Below are positions 16,801 through 25,890 of a DNA stretch of 36,247 bases, piece after piece. Under the pieces are notes generated by a model that searched no databases, was not told the origin of the DNA, and saw nothing but the letters and a program-made list of their open reading frames with translations. Origin of the DNA: Alphaproteobacteria bacterium (lineage in GTDB: Bacteria; Pseudomonadota; Alphaproteobacteria; JANSWW01). A program made the translations under genes and the position numbers. Within the stretch, counting starts at the first letter, position 1; every line of letters starts with the position of its first letter. The stretch covers positions 209,728-245,974 of the forward strand of contig JANSWW010000010.1 in assembly GCA_024743275.1 (NCBI GenBank), given 5' to 3'.

Positions 16801-17737
16801 GCCGTCCCCGCAGCAGTTCCCGGCTGTAAAGCGCCAACGCGCCCCAAATCATCAGGAAGGTGATCAACCGGACCTCGTTGAACGGCTCGTCGAACACGAA
16901 CACGGCGACCAGGAACAACAGGGTCGGGGTCAGATATTGGAAGAAGCCGACGGTGACCATGGTCAGCCGCTTGGCGCATTCGTTGAACCACAGGAGTGGC
17001 AGCGCGGTGACCAGGCCGGACGCGGCGATCAGGACGTCCATCTGCCATCCGGTCGCCCCGAAGGCCAGCGTGCCCTTGCCGCCGAGATAGATCAGATAGG
17101 CGAGCGCGAAGGGCGAAACGATCAGGGTCTCGATCAGCAGGCCCGGCAGGGCGGCGACCGGCGCCATCTTTCGCAGAAGGCCGTAGATCGCGAAACTGAA
17201 GGCGAGGATGACGGTGACCCAGGCGATGGTCGCCTCGCCCACGAACAGCACGGCGACGCCGGTGGCGGCGAGCCCGAGGGCGCCCCCCTTCCAGACCGAG
17301 AGCTTTTCCTTGAGCACCAGCACGCCCAGCGAGGCGTTGACCAACGGCGTGATGTAATAGCCGAGGCTGGCCTCGGTCGCCTGGTTGGCCTGAATGGCGT
17401 AGATATAGACCCCCCAATTGAGGGTGATGAAGGAGGTCGAACCGGCGAGATAGAGCAGCGCCCTCGGATTGGAGAGGGCTTTCCGGACGGCCGAAAGCTG
17501 GCCGAACACCCCGGCGATGATCGCCAGCACGACCACGGACCAGACGATCCGCTGGGCCAGGATCTCCTCGACGGAGACCGCATCGACGATCTTGAAATAA
17601 ATCGGCGTCAGGATCCCCCAGGTCCCGAATGCGGCGAGCGCATAAAGAACTCCGGTGACCGCCGACGCCGATGCATCTTGGGTGTTGGTGACGGAAGGGG
17701 ATGATCCGGACGGCTGGTCCGTCGCCCGATCAGCCAT
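16787..17737 (-). CDS. rarD: RarD-type EamA transporter
   Basis: This 316-residue inner-membrane protein has ten hydrophobic helices in two EamA repeats. The RarD signature is present: GVLYALAAFGTWGILTPIYFKIV near the N-terminus, LAQRIVWSVVVL in helix 2 and QYLTPTLLFLVAVFVFDEPF near the C-terminus. RarD is named for chloramphenicol sensitivity in Pseudomonas; the transported substrate is unknown. Its start lies 2 nt after the stop of the DUF1127 gene, suggesting a shared transcript, and its end overlaps the oxidoreductase gene tail to tail. Confidence 0.9.
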   Translation of the reverse strand: MADRATDQPSGSSPSVTNTQDASASAVTGVLYALAAFGTWGILTPIYFKIVDAVSVEEILAQRIVWSVVVLAIIAGVFGQLSAVRKALSNPRALLYLAGSTSFITLNWGVYIYAIQANQATEASLGYYITPLVNASLGVLVLKEKLSVWKGGALGLAATGVAVLFVGEATIAWVTVILAFSFAIYGLLRKMAPVAALPGLLIETLIVSPFALAYLIYLGGKGTLAFGATGWQMDVLIAASGLVTALPLLWFNECAKRLTMVTVGFFQYLTPTLLFLVAVFVFDEPFNEVRLITFLMIWGALALYSRELLRGRLRRR

Positions 17738-17739
17738 TC

Positions 17740-17967
17740 CTACGCACGCCAGAACGGTTTCGCGATTTCATCCTTCACCATGTCTTCGGTGACGCCGATA
17801 TCGGCCATCAGCCGCCGGTCGAGGGTCGAGAGCGACGCCCGGGTATCGGCGCGGTTCTGCCAGGTCCACAGCGTTTCCACCGCCCCGGCGACCAGAGCGA
17901 GAATGGCATCACTGAGGCTGCCACCGACACCACCCACGAGCGCAGGGTTGCTATGCTTCATCGTCAT
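17740..17967 (-). CDS. DUF1127 small protein (YjiS-like)
   Basis: This 75-residue protein ends in the DUF1127 motif: W-x-x-R-A-x-T-R-A-S-L-S-T-L-D-R-R-L-M-A-D-I-G-V-T, followed by a short tail. The N-terminal half is small and hydrophobic (about 15-32). Arg-rich DUF1127 proteins of alphaproteobacteria bind RNA or affect phosphate and carbon metabolism, but the role here is open. AAGGAG precedes the ATG at 17967 at a suitable distance. The promoter lies in the AT-rich 173-nt gap shared with the divergent lysR gene. Confidence 0.88.
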   Translation of the reverse strand: MTMKHSNPALVGGVGGSLSDAILALVAGAVETLWTWQNRADTRASLSTLDRRLMADIGVTEDMVKDEIAKPFWRA

Positions 17968-18140
17968 GACATTAACTCCTTATTAATTTTTTGTGGCATT
18001 TCCGCCGCAAACGCGTGCTGTTTCTGCCACTTCGTTCCTTGAAGCCTAGAAATAATGGGGTTTACGCCTCTCGACAAACGATGCTTTCTCATAAATGATA
18101 TTAGAAATTTTTATAGCTAATCGGTGTTGGAATTTCTGCC

Positions 18141-19037
18141 ATGGCACGACGGCTTCCGCCCCTCAATGCGCTCAAGGCGTTCGATTCCGCCGCCCGGCAT
18201 CTATCCTTCACCAAGGCGGCGGCCGAGCTTTATGTGACCCAAGCCGCGGTCAGCCATCAGATCAAATCGCTTGAGGAATGGCTCGGCGTGCCCCTGTTCC
18301 GGCGCGGCACCCGCTCGCTGCTGCTCACCGATGCGGGCCAGGCCTACCGGCCGAAGATCCGCAACGCCCTCGACATGATCGAGGAGGCGACCGGCTCGAT
18401 CCATGTCGGCGAGAAGTCCGGCAAGCTGACCGTCACCGTGCTGCAGTCCTTCGCCTCCAGCTGGCTCGTCCCGCGCCTCGGCAGCTTCCAGCAGGCCCAT
18501 CCGGAGATCGACGTGCGGGTTTCGGCGACCGACGACCTCGTCGACTTCAATTCCGAGGATATCGACTGCGGCATTCGCTACGGCGTCGGCGACTATAAGG
18601 GCCTGCATTCCGAACTGGTGATGAGCGAGGTCATCTTCCCGGTCTGTAGCCCGAGACTGCTGGAGGGGGAGCATCCACTCAAAGCACCGGCGGACCTCGT
18701 GCATCACACCCTGCTGCACGATGTCATGCGCGAGACCTGGTCGAGCTGGCTGGACGCGGCCGGGGTCGACGGCGTGAACCCGAACCGGGGTCCCACCTTC
18801 TCGCACAGCTACATGGTGTTCCAGGCGGCCATCCAGGGCCAGGGGGTCGCCCTCGGCCGGTCGATCCTGGTGCAGGACGCGCTCGCCGCCGGGCGGCTGG
18901 TGAAACCCTTCGACATGAGCCTGACGGCGGTCGATGCCTACTACTTCGTCTGCCCGCTGCGGACGGCCGAACGGCCCAAGGTCAAGGCCTTCCGGGACTG
19001 GCTGATGAAAGAGGCGGCGCAGGAAACTCCCGCCTGA
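18141..19037 (+). CDS. LysR-family regulator, GcvA-like
   Basis: This 298-residue LysR-type regulator has an N-terminal winged helix-turn-helix (about 5-64, LSFTKAAAELYVTQAAVSHQIKSLEEWLG) and an LysR substrate-binding domain (about 92-290). The opening RRLPPLNALKAFDSAARHLSF is typical of the GcvA/AmpR branch. It is divergent from the DUF1127-rarD unit, a classical arrangement in which the regulator controls its divergent neighbour. The effector is unknown. Confidence 0.9.
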   Translation: MARRLPPLNALKAFDSAARHLSFTKAAAELYVTQAAVSHQIKSLEEWLGVPLFRRGTRSLLLTDAGQAYRPKIRNALDMIEEATGSIHVGEKSGKLTVTVLQSFASSWLVPRLGSFQQAHPEIDVRVSATDDLVDFNSEDIDCGIRYGVGDYKGLHSELVMSEVIFPVCSPRLLEGEHPLKAPADLVHHTLLHDVMRETWSSWLDAAGVDGVNPNRGPTFSHSYMVFQAAIQGQGVALGRSILVQDALAAGRLVKPFDMSLTAVDAYYFVCPLRTAERPKVKAFRDWLMKEAAQETPA

Positions 19038-19048
19038 TCAGCCGCGCC

Positions 19049-19112
19049 TAGAGCAGATCGCGCGGTTTCTGGATCGCTTCATGATCCTGAAACCGCGCGT
19101 GAATCTGCTCTA
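19049..19112. repeat. 64-nt palindromic element, first of a pair
   Basis: TAGAGCAGAT (19049-19058) pairs with ATCTGCTCTA (19103-19112), CGCGCGGTTT (59-68 of the same hundred) with AAACCGCGCG (90-99) and GGATC with GATCC, around a 7-nt loop. This almost fully paired hairpin resembles the dispersed TAGAGC...GCTCTA intergenic palindromes of many alphaproteobacterial genomes. It lies just after the lysR stop. Whether copies occur elsewhere in this genome cannot be seen here. Confidence 0.8.
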
Positions 19113-19123
19113 CCTTATTGTTT

Positions 19124-19187
19124 TAGAGGCAAATTCACAGGCGTTATGACATCACGAAGTGAGTCAATAACGCCTGATTTGACTCTA
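19124..19187. repeat. 64-nt palindromic element, second of a pair, overlapping a stop codon
   Basis: TAGAG, CAAAT and AGGCGTTAT on the left pair with ATAACGCCT, ATTTG and CTCTA on the right, with an inner TCAC-gaa-GTGA hairpin. Like the first element it is 64 nt long and bounded by TAGAG and CTCTA, but its interior is different. Its last three bases are the TAG stop of the minus-strand PNPOx-like gene. Confidence 0.75.
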
Positions 19188-19805
19188 GGGCACTAGCCAT
19201 TGTGCCTGGCGGGCGCCGGCCCCGTCCCAGGTGAAGAGGGCCCGGCGATGGCCGAGATGGCTGAGATAGACCCAGTCCAGACTCGCGATGTGAATCACCA
19301 CGGCGCGGAAATTCGGGAAACCGTCGACCAGTTCCTCCGGCGTCGGCTCGCGGCCTTCGAGATGGGGATCGAGCCCGCTGGTCGGATGGGGCGACGGGCT
19401 CGACGGCCCCTGGCTCTGGAGATAGCAGCGCCGGGCGAAACGGCGTGAGGCGTCCCACGCGGCCTCGGCGAGGGCGTTGTGGCCATGCACCGCCGCCTCC
19501 CCCCGGATCCGAATCTGGGTCTTCTCCTCTTTATCGTAGAGCAGCACGGAAATCCGCGGATCCGCCTCCAACTGTCCGATCTTCGGCGAGCGGACATCGG
19601 CGTGGAACCGCAAGGTCAACGCATCGGCGTCGAATGCCCTGAGCGTACAGGTCCGGACCTCCGGCATGCCGTCGGCGCCGAGGGTCCCGAAAACAGGCGT
19701 GTGCATCGGCGATTTCCGGTCGGTGACGGCCCGGCTCAGATGGGCGCAGGCCCGGTCCCAGGCCGCATCGAAATCGTCGATCCGGCTGTCGATGGATTTA
19801 CCCAT
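19185..19805 (-). CDS. Pyridoxamine 5'-phosphate oxidase-like FMN-binding protein
   Basis: This 206-residue split-barrel flavoprotein has the pattern TCTLRAFDADALTLRFHADVRSPKIGQLEADPRISVLLYDKEEKTQIRIRGEA, typical of the Alr4036/PNPOx-like group rather than true PdxH. The C-terminal segment NFRAVVIHIASLDWVYL is also conserved there. It probably binds FMN and reduces or oxidises an unknown substrate. I start at the ATG at 19805; a GTG at 19838 would add 11 residues and crowd the divergent gene. The stop codon is supplied by the palindrome that precedes it on the plus strand. Confidence 0.82.
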   Translation of the reverse strand: MGKSIDSRIDDFDAAWDRACAHLSRAVTDRKSPMHTPVFGTLGADGMPEVRTCTLRAFDADALTLRFHADVRSPKIGQLEADPRISVLLYDKEEKTQIRIRGEAAVHGHNALAEAAWDASRRFARRCYLQSQGPSSPSPHPTSGLDPHLEGREPTPEELVDGFPNFRAVVIHIASLDWVYLSHLGHRRALFTWDGAGARQAQWLVP

Positions 19806-19872
19806 ATCCCGCTTGCTCTCACTGTCATTCGGTCCCACTGTCGAGCAACCTAAATGGCGTGGAAGGTGCGTG

Positions 19873-21084
19873 ATGAAAAGCGACCAAATAAAGCAGGCAT
19901 CGATCGAGGATGAAAGCCGCTATCCGATGGCCGACCCGGCCCGCTACCCCACGCCGCCGGCGATCACCAGAGCACTCGTCGAGAACGGCGCCGTGCGCCT
20001 CGACTGGGCCGATGGCGGCCGCTTCACGCTTTCCGGCCTGTGGACACGGTTCAACTGCGCCTGCCCGAACTGCCGCCACCCGCAATCGCTGGAGCGCAAG
20101 ATCGACCTCCTGGCCCTGCCCGACGAGATCGATGTGACAAGCGCCGTCCCCGGCGATGACGGATGGCTGACGCTGGTCTGGTCCGACGGCCACCAGGGCC
20201 GGTTCGCCCCGGACTGGCTCTTCGCCCACGCGCCCGAGCGCGGCGCCGAGGATCTCTATCGTCAGCCCCCGCCCCGGGCCTGGGGCGCCGAGATGACCGG
20301 ACATCTGCCGCGATTCGACCATTCGGCGGTGATGACCGAGGATCGGGCCTTGCGGGACTACTGCATCGCGTTGCGCGATGTCGGGGCGGCGATCGTCGAG
20401 AATATGCCGACCAGCCCCGGGGCGCTGACCCGGACGGCCGAGCGGATCGGCCATCTCCGCACCACCCATTTCGGCACGCTGTTCGACGTGGTGTCGATGA
20501 AGAACCCGAACTCCAACGCCTATACGCCGATCGCGCTGCCGCTGCACACCGACCTGCCGGACAAGGAGCACGTGCCGGGCATCCAGTTCCTGCACTGTCT
20601 GGTCAACGACGCCGAGGGTGGCGACAGCATCCTTGCCGATGGCGTCCACGGTGCCGCGCTGCTGCGGCAATCCGATCCCGAGGCGTTCCGGATCCTGACC
20701 GAGGTCACCGCCGATTTTCGCTACAAAAGCGCGGAGCGCGACTACCGCACCCGGAGCCATGTGATCCATCTGGACCGCGAGGGGGACGTGCGGGAGATCC
20801 GCCTCAACAATTCGATCTTCGATGCCCAGATGTCCGCCGGCCCGCAGGCCGACGCCCTGATACGGGCCTACCGGAAACTCTTCCGGATCATGTCCGATCC
20901 GAAGAACCATATCCGCTTCCGGCTTAAGGCCGGGGAGATGATGGCCTTCGACAACCGACGCGTGCTGCACTCCCGTACCGCCTTCGACCCGTCGACCGGT
21001 GGGCGCCATCTCCAGGGATGCTATGTGGATATGGAGGACGTGCGTTCCCGAATACGGGTATGCGCGCGGAATCTACAGAATTGA
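19873..21084 (+). CDS. Gamma-butyrobetaine dioxygenase-like Fe(II)/2-oxoglutarate oxygenase
   Basis: This 403-residue enzyme has two parts. An N-terminal DUF971-type zinc domain (about 28-120) contains the cluster C62, C64, C67 and H69 (CACPNCRH). A TauD/TfdA catalytic domain follows, with the iron ligands H225-x-D227 (LHTD) and the distal H366 (RRVLHSRTAF), and a basic residue for 2-oxoglutarate about 11 residues later (GGRHLQG). This architecture is that of gamma-butyrobetaine or trimethyllysine dioxygenases, which hydroxylate carnitine precursors. No other carnitine gene is nearby, so the substrate is unproven. GGAAGG precedes the ATG at 19873, which fixes the start. Confidence 0.88.
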   Translation: MKSDQIKQASIEDESRYPMADPARYPTPPAITRALVENGAVRLDWADGGRFTLSGLWTRFNCACPNCRHPQSLERKIDLLALPDEIDVTSAVPGDDGWLTLVWSDGHQGRFAPDWLFAHAPERGAEDLYRQPPPRAWGAEMTGHLPRFDHSAVMTEDRALRDYCIALRDVGAAIVENMPTSPGALTRTAERIGHLRTTHFGTLFDVVSMKNPNSNAYTPIALPLHTDLPDKEHVPGIQFLHCLVNDAEGGDSILADGVHGAALLRQSDPEAFRILTEVTADFRYKSAERDYRTRSHVIHLDREGDVREIRLNNSIFDAQMSAGPQADALIRAYRKLFRIMSDPKNHIRFRLKAGEMMAFDNRRVLHSRTAFDPSTGGRHLQGCYVDMEDVRSRIRVCARNLQN

Positions 21085-21225
21085 ACGGCAACACCACCCA
21101 GCCGGGATGTAACATGAGTGACCAAAACCTGTAACGCTTATGCCATTTTTCTGATAGCCAAGAGGCCTCAAATCCAGTAAGTGCGTATCGACGAATTTCT
21201 CGGGATCGCCACGAGCTGAAGGCCC

Positions 21226-22335
21226 ATGAAAATCAAGAAAGCGGCGTCGAACCGGTTTCCGTCGTCCTATGCCGTCTCGCGCGAGAGCTTCATCGAAGCC
21301 TGCAAGGCGGCCGGGGCGTCTCATAAATCCTATCAGAATCCAAACCGGGGTCCGACCGGCGAAAAGCTGACGGCCGATGCCGCCTGGATCGGCAAGAGCA
21401 CAGCCAAGAAGCTGCTGGTGCTGGTCAGCGGGACCCATGGCGTCGAGGGTTTCTGTGGCGCCGGGGCGCTGATCGATTTCCTGGGCGAGGCCTTCTACAC
21501 GGACCTGCCGAAGGACACGGCCGTCCTCCTGGTCCATGCGATCAACCCCCATGGCTATGCCTGGCTGCGGCGGGTCACGGAGGAGAATGTTGACCTCAAC
21601 CGGAACTTCGTCGACTTCGAACAGCCCCTGCCGATCAACACAGGCTATGACGAACTGGCCGACGCCTTCATCCCGCCGGCACTCAGCGGCCCGGAGTTCG
21701 ACCAGGCCGAAGCGAAGATCCAGGCCTATATCGATACGCATGGTTTCGCTTCTCTTCAGTCCGCCCGGTCCGGCGGTCAGTACCGCTATCCCCAGGGAAT
21801 CTTCTTCGGCGGCCACGCCCCCACCTGGGCGCGGCGCACGCTGGAGCGCATGCTCGACGATTTCGATCTGCCGAAACGCAAGGTGGTCGGTGTCATCGAC
21901 TTCCACACGGCCCTCGGCCCCTACGGCTATGGCGAGCCGATCTGCGGCCATGCGCCGGGCAGCAAGGGGGTCAAACGGGCGAAGCGCTGGTATGGCGACT
22001 CGGTGACCGAGCCGGCGCTCGGCACGTCGTCGTCGGTTCCGAAGGTGGGATTGGCCGAGTTCGGCTGGGAATGGGCCTGCAAAGACCGGGTGACCCATAT
22101 CGCGCTCGAATTCGGCACCTATCCGCCGCCTGTCGTCCGCGCCGCGTTGCGGGACGATCATTGGCTGCACAGCTATACCAACCTCGATTGGGACGATCCG
22201 GAGACCCAGCAAATCAAGGCCCGGGTGCGCAAAGCCTATTTCCCGGACAATCAGGATTGGCGGGAGATGGTGATCTTCCGGTCCCGCCAGATCGTCGAGC
22301 AGGCGATGGTCGGCCTCGGCAATGAGAAGATCTAG
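21226..22335 (+). CDS. DUF2817 / M14-like zinc carboxypeptidase family protein
   Basis: This 369-residue protein matches the DUF2817 branch of M14-like metallopeptidases. Candidate zinc ligands are H71 and E74 in SGTHGVEG and H227 in DFHTALG. NPHGYAW and NVDLNRNF (about 120-127) are the substrate-binding Asn-Arg part, and ALEFGTY near residue 300 supplies the catalytic Glu region. No signal peptide is seen, so it is probably cytoplasmic. The stop TAG lies inside the first unit of a 15-bp tandem array whose later copies read CAG at that point, so the C-terminus may have been shortened by one base change. Confidence 0.85.
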   Translation: MKIKKAASNRFPSSYAVSRESFIEACKAAGASHKSYQNPNRGPTGEKLTADAAWIGKSTAKKLLVLVSGTHGVEGFCGAGALIDFLGEAFYTDLPKDTAVLLVHAINPHGYAWLRRVTEENVDLNRNFVDFEQPLPINTGYDELADAFIPPALSGPEFDQAEAKIQAYIDTHGFASLQSARSGGQYRYPQGIFFGGHAPTWARRTLERMLDDFDLPKRKVVGVIDFHTALGPYGYGEPICGHAPGSKGVKRAKRWYGDSVTEPALGTSSSVPKVGLAEFGWEWACKDRVTHIALEFGTYPPPVVRAALRDDHWLHSYTNLDWDDPETQQIKARVRKAYFPDNQDWREMVIFRSRQIVEQAMVGLGNEKI

Positions 22336-22381
22336 GGCGAAAAGATCCAGGGCGAAAAGATCCAGGGCGAAAAGATCCAGG
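22326..22381. repeat. 15-bp tandem repeat spanning a stop codon
   Basis: AAGATCCAGGGCGAA-type units of 15 bp repeat about 3.7 times. The first unit has AAGATCTAG, which supplies the stop of the DUF2817 gene; the later units have CAG and read GEKIQ in the same frame. The array sits between that gene and the convergent small membrane protein. Confidence 0.88.
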
Positions 22382-22390
22382 AAACCCGAC

Positions 22391-22609
22391 TTATCCGGCG
22401 ATGTCGTCCTTGGCGGCCCATTTGAACAGCCAGATCATCGGGAAGATCCAGGCGATTCCGAGACCGGCATAGAGCAGGCCCTCGACCAGGGGATGGACGT
22501 CGATCCAACCGATCACGGTGACCGCCAGCACCGAATAGACGATCATCCAGGCGATCATGGTGACGCCGGCGGCGAGGATACGCCACCGCATGCCATAGCG
22601 CTGTTGCAC
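22391..22609 (-). CDS. Small two-helix membrane protein, probable DUF2842
   Basis: This 72-residue product has two hydrophobic helices (about 10-33 and 42-63), a basic N-terminus (MQQRYGMRWR) and a closing WIFPMIWLFKWAAK. The size, helix pattern and aromatic end fit the alphaproteobacterial DUF2842 family, though I recognise this only by resemblance. It ends 55 nt from the convergent DUF2817 stop, with the 15-bp array between. Function unknown. Confidence 0.7.
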   Translation of the reverse strand: MQQRYGMRWRILAAGVTMIAWMIVYSVLAVTVIGWIDVHPLVEGLLYAGLGIAWIFPMIWLFKWAAKDDIAG

Positions 22610-22631
22610 AGGTCGCTCCCGGGTTTCAGCC

Positions 22632-23390
22632 CTAGTCCGCGTCCTCGGATTGCTTTCGCTTGTCGGCGAAGGGACGCGGCCGGACCTTGGTCTTGTGATG
22701 TGGGATTTTCACATCTTTGTCCGCCTTACCCTGGAAATACTCGCGCTGCCAACCCTGCTTTTTCGCCTCGGTCCCGTCGACCTTCAGATCCTTGTTGAAC
22801 TGGGTACGTGACTGGGACCATTCCCGATACCGTTTATACAGCTCCGGGTTGTCCTCGGCCGGATCGCGGATCTCCGGCATCATGTCGTCGATCAGATGGG
22901 TCTGGACCGGGTAGATCTGGCAGAACGGTTCCCCCGCCTCGAAGCGGACCGGCCGGCCGGTCCGGGTGAACTTCCAGTTCATGGTGAAGGTATAGGGCGA
23001 CCAGTCGGTCTCGATGATCCCGGCGAGCGGTTGAAGCGCGTCCTTCTGGACGTTCAGCGGTCCCGAGGCCAGCAGGCCGTAGCCGGGCTCGGTGCGGAAA
23101 AGATAGCCCACACCGAAGGTCAGGACGCCGGACCCGAAATGGCTGCTGGCCAATGGATGCGGCTCGCCGCCGTCGGTCTGGATACCGATCGCGTCGACCC
23201 CCGTCTCCCCACTCCAGGTGGCGAAGAAGCCCATGGGATTGATCAGGTTCCACCCATAGGCGTTGGCGATGTTGAGGGGCAGGCAGCGATAGGCGAATTG
23301 CTGGGTCGTGCGGTCCATCCACTCGCGGGCCGCCTTGGCCGGCTGGATCTCCGGCAGCACCGCGCCGACCGGATAGGCGATCAGGCTCAT
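22632..23390 (-). CDS. DUF6065-like protein of unknown function
   Basis: This is a soluble 252-residue protein. The first 175 residues are rich in Trp, Gly and Pro, with segments such as CLPLNIANAYGWNLINP and GYLFRTEPGYGLLASGPLN, which resemble the DUF6065 family. The C-terminal 75 residues are highly charged and Lys-rich (KKQGWQREYFQGKADKDVK). I place the start at the ATG at 23390 because GGAAGGAAG precedes it; the longer frame adds only six residues. The gene precedes the small membrane protein on the same strand by 22 nt. Family assignment is tentative and no activity can be proposed. Confidence 0.7.
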   Translation of the reverse strand: MSLIAYPVGAVLPEIQPAKAAREWMDRTTQQFAYRCLPLNIANAYGWNLINPMGFFATWSGETGVDAIGIQTDGGEPHPLASSHFGSGVLTFGVGYLFRTEPGYGLLASGPLNVQKDALQPLAGIIETDWSPYTFTMNWKFTRTGRPVRFEAGEPFCQIYPVQTHLIDDMMPEIRDPAEDNPELYKRYREWSQSRTQFNKDLKVDGTEAKKQGWQREYFQGKADKDVKIPHHKTKVRPRPFADKRKQSEDAD

Positions 23391-23511
23391 CGACCGCTTC
23401 CTTCCCAAGGTTGTATAATCGCCTCTTCAGCCTTAATCCAACCGTGGCCCGCCCGCAAGAACGGAAGTAGCGTATCGACCGTCCCGTTCACACCGGGCAG
23501 AAATGACGCGC

Positions 23512-23598
23512 CCCTCTCCCGGGGAGAGGGACTCTCAGTTCCAGGATGGCGGGTGCCCGTTGGGGCGACCCCGACCCGGTGATGCCCGTTGGGTGACC
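23512..23598. repeat. Short hairpin and 13-16 bp direct repeat in intergenic space
   Basis: CCCTCTCC-CGG-GGAGAGGG (23512-23530) is a perfect 8-bp hairpin of the kind dispersed in proteobacterial genomes. TGCCCGTTGGGGCGACC (from 23554) is repeated with one change and one deletion from 23583, ending next to the stop of scoB. A T-run after the hairpin is lacking on either strand. Confidence 0.5.
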
Positions 23599-23603
23599 GC
23601 CGA

Positions 23604-24233
23604 TCAGTTGACGATCGTCGCCTCGGTGGCGGCGTCGAGCTCTTCCCGGGTCACGCCGTCGGCCAGTTCGACGAGCTTGAGACCGCCCTCGACCACTTCG
23701 AAGACGCCGAGATTGGTGATGATCATGTTGACCACGCCCTTGCCGGTCAGCGGCAGGGTGCATTCCTTCAGGACCTTGGTCTCGCCCTTCTTGTTGGTGT
23801 GGTCCATGACGACCACGACGCGGCCGACGCCGGAGACGAGATCCATGGCCCCGCCCATGCCCTTGACCAGCTTGCCGGGGATCATCCAATTGGCGAGGTC
23901 GCCGTTCTCGGCCACTTCCATGGCGCCGAGAATGGCGAGGTCGATGTGCCCGCCGCGGATCATCGCGAAGCTCTCGGAGGAGGAGAAATAGCTCGTCCGG
24001 TCCAGTTCGGTGATGGTTTGCTTGCCGGCGTTGATCACGTCCGGATCAATGGTCTCCTCGGTCGGGAACGGCCCCATGCCGAGCATGCCGTTCTCCGACT
24101 GCAGCGTCACGTCGACGCCGTCCGGAATGTGATTGGCCACCAGGGTCGGGATGCCGATCCCGAGATTGCAGTAGTAGCCGTCCTTCAGTTCCTTGGCGGC
24201 GCGGGCCGCCATCTGATCTCTATCCCAAGGCAT
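23604..24233 (-). CDS. scoB: Succinyl-CoA:3-ketoacid CoA-transferase, subunit B
   Basis: This is the 209-residue beta subunit of a family I CoA-transferase, moving CoA from succinyl-CoA to acetoacetate for ketone-body or poly-hydroxybutyrate use. The SENG motif with catalytic E47 ([11 protein letters not shown]) is intact, and GIGIPTLV and GGAMDLVSG glycine segments are present. The start at 24233 gives MPWDRDQMA, normal for the family. It is 29 nt downstream of scoA, with which it forms the active heterodimer. A related substrate such as 3-oxoadipate cannot be fully excluded. Confidence 0.93.
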   Translation of the reverse strand: MPWDRDQMAARAAKELKDGYYCNLGIGIPTLVANHIPDGVDVTLQSENGMLGMGPFPTEETIDPDVINAGKQTITELDRTSYFSSSESFAMIRGGHIDLAILGAMEVAENGDLANWMIPGKLVKGMGGAMDLVSGVGRVVVVMDHTNKKGETKVLKECTLPLTGKGVVNMIITNLGVFEVVEGGLKLVELADGVTREELDAATEATIVN

Positions 24234-24262
24234 TGTCTTTAAATCCCCTTGTTCGGCGGCCG

Positions 24263-24958
<696 letters not shown>

Positions 24959-25106
24959 CGATGCATACTCCATCTCAACGGGGAAGGAGGGACGCGACGT
25001 CCAAATAACGGCGTCCTTCCGCACTGCAACAGCGCGCGGGAGTTTGTATCAATTGTGACGGTTTCCGCCAGTCCGATCTGGCGGGGCGGAGTCGAATTCC
25101 TGCGGC

Positions 25107-25802
25107 TCAGCCAACCCCGAGGGCGGAGAAGGCCGCCCCTTCCAACGCTTCCAGCGCCAGAAAAACCCCGACACCCGCGACCATGGCCCCGGCGAGGCGA
25201 GGCTGCACCGCATCCTCCGCACCACCGGTCACCCGCAGCATCAGCGCGCCGGCGCCGAGCGCGATGGCGTACTGCACCGCGGCCAGCCCGAGCAGATAGC
25301 CGATGAGCACAGCCATGCCCGCGCTCTCCTGAGCGGCAATGCTCTCCCCGAAGGCGGCCCCGTGGGACAGGCCGAACAGGGCGAACAACGGCACAGCCAT
25401 CTGCAGCAGGGTCCCCTTGCCCGCCGCCAATGCGCCGCCGGCGACCAACAGCGAGAGCACGATGATCGGCTCGATCAGTGGCAGGACGATCCCGGACGCC
25501 ATCAGCCCGACGCCCAGCACCATGGCGGCGATATAGCCCAGCGGCGCGCGATAGCGGTTGCCGAGCACCGCGCCGGCGATCCCCATGGCAACGACGAAGA
25601 AGAGATGATCGAAGCCGAGCACCGGATGGCCAATTCCGGAGAGAAGCCCTTGGCCGAAGGTCTGCATCGGCATGCCTGAAAGCGGATGATGGGCCAGGGC
25701 AGAGCCGGCCGACGCCCCCACCGACCAGAGGGTAAGCGAGGCAAAAGCCGCGATCTTCATGGCACGTTGCGTCGTGGGGCGCTTCATCGTTGCGCACTTC
25801 AT
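25107..25802 (-). CDS. HupE/UreJ family membrane protein
   Basis: This 231-residue membrane protein has an N-terminal signal-like helix followed by HHPLSG (39-44) and six further hydrophobic helices. The HupE signature HPVLGFDHLFFVVAMGIAG is at about 59-77, and a second His/Glu-containing helix reads LFGLSHGAAFGE. HupE/UreJ proteins take up nickel or cobalt for hydrogenase, urease or cobalamin. No such metalloenzyme gene is in the window, and no cobalamin riboswitch is visible in the short upstream gap. GGGAGG six bases before the ATG at 25802 supports that start over the internal Met codons. Confidence 0.88.
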   Translation of the reverse strand: MKCATMKRPTTQRAMKIAAFASLTLWSVGASAGSALAHHPLSGMPMQTFGQGLLSGIGHPVLGFDHLFFVVAMGIAGAVLGNRYRAPLGYIAAMVLGVGLMASGIVLPLIEPIIVLSLLVAGGALAAGKGTLLQMAVPLFALFGLSHGAAFGESIAAQESAGMAVLIGYLLGLAAVQYAIALGAGALMLRVTGGAEDAVQPRLAGAMVAGVGVFLALEALEGAAFSALGVG

Positions 25803-25890
25803 CGGGGACCTCCCATGTCCTTGTTCTTGTGCTTTTCAGAAAGCCTAGGCCCGGAAGGAGCGCAGGGGAAGGGCCGAGAGCCTCCGGCCG

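Noticed and set aside
22332..22586. 84-residue minus-strand frame through the 15-bp array
   Set aside because: It overlaps the small membrane protein in another frame, and its end is just the translated repeat.
25803..25890. Possible cobalamin or nickel riboswitch ahead of hupE
   Set aside because: The gap to pyc is only 88 nt and no conserved box or suitable structure is visible.
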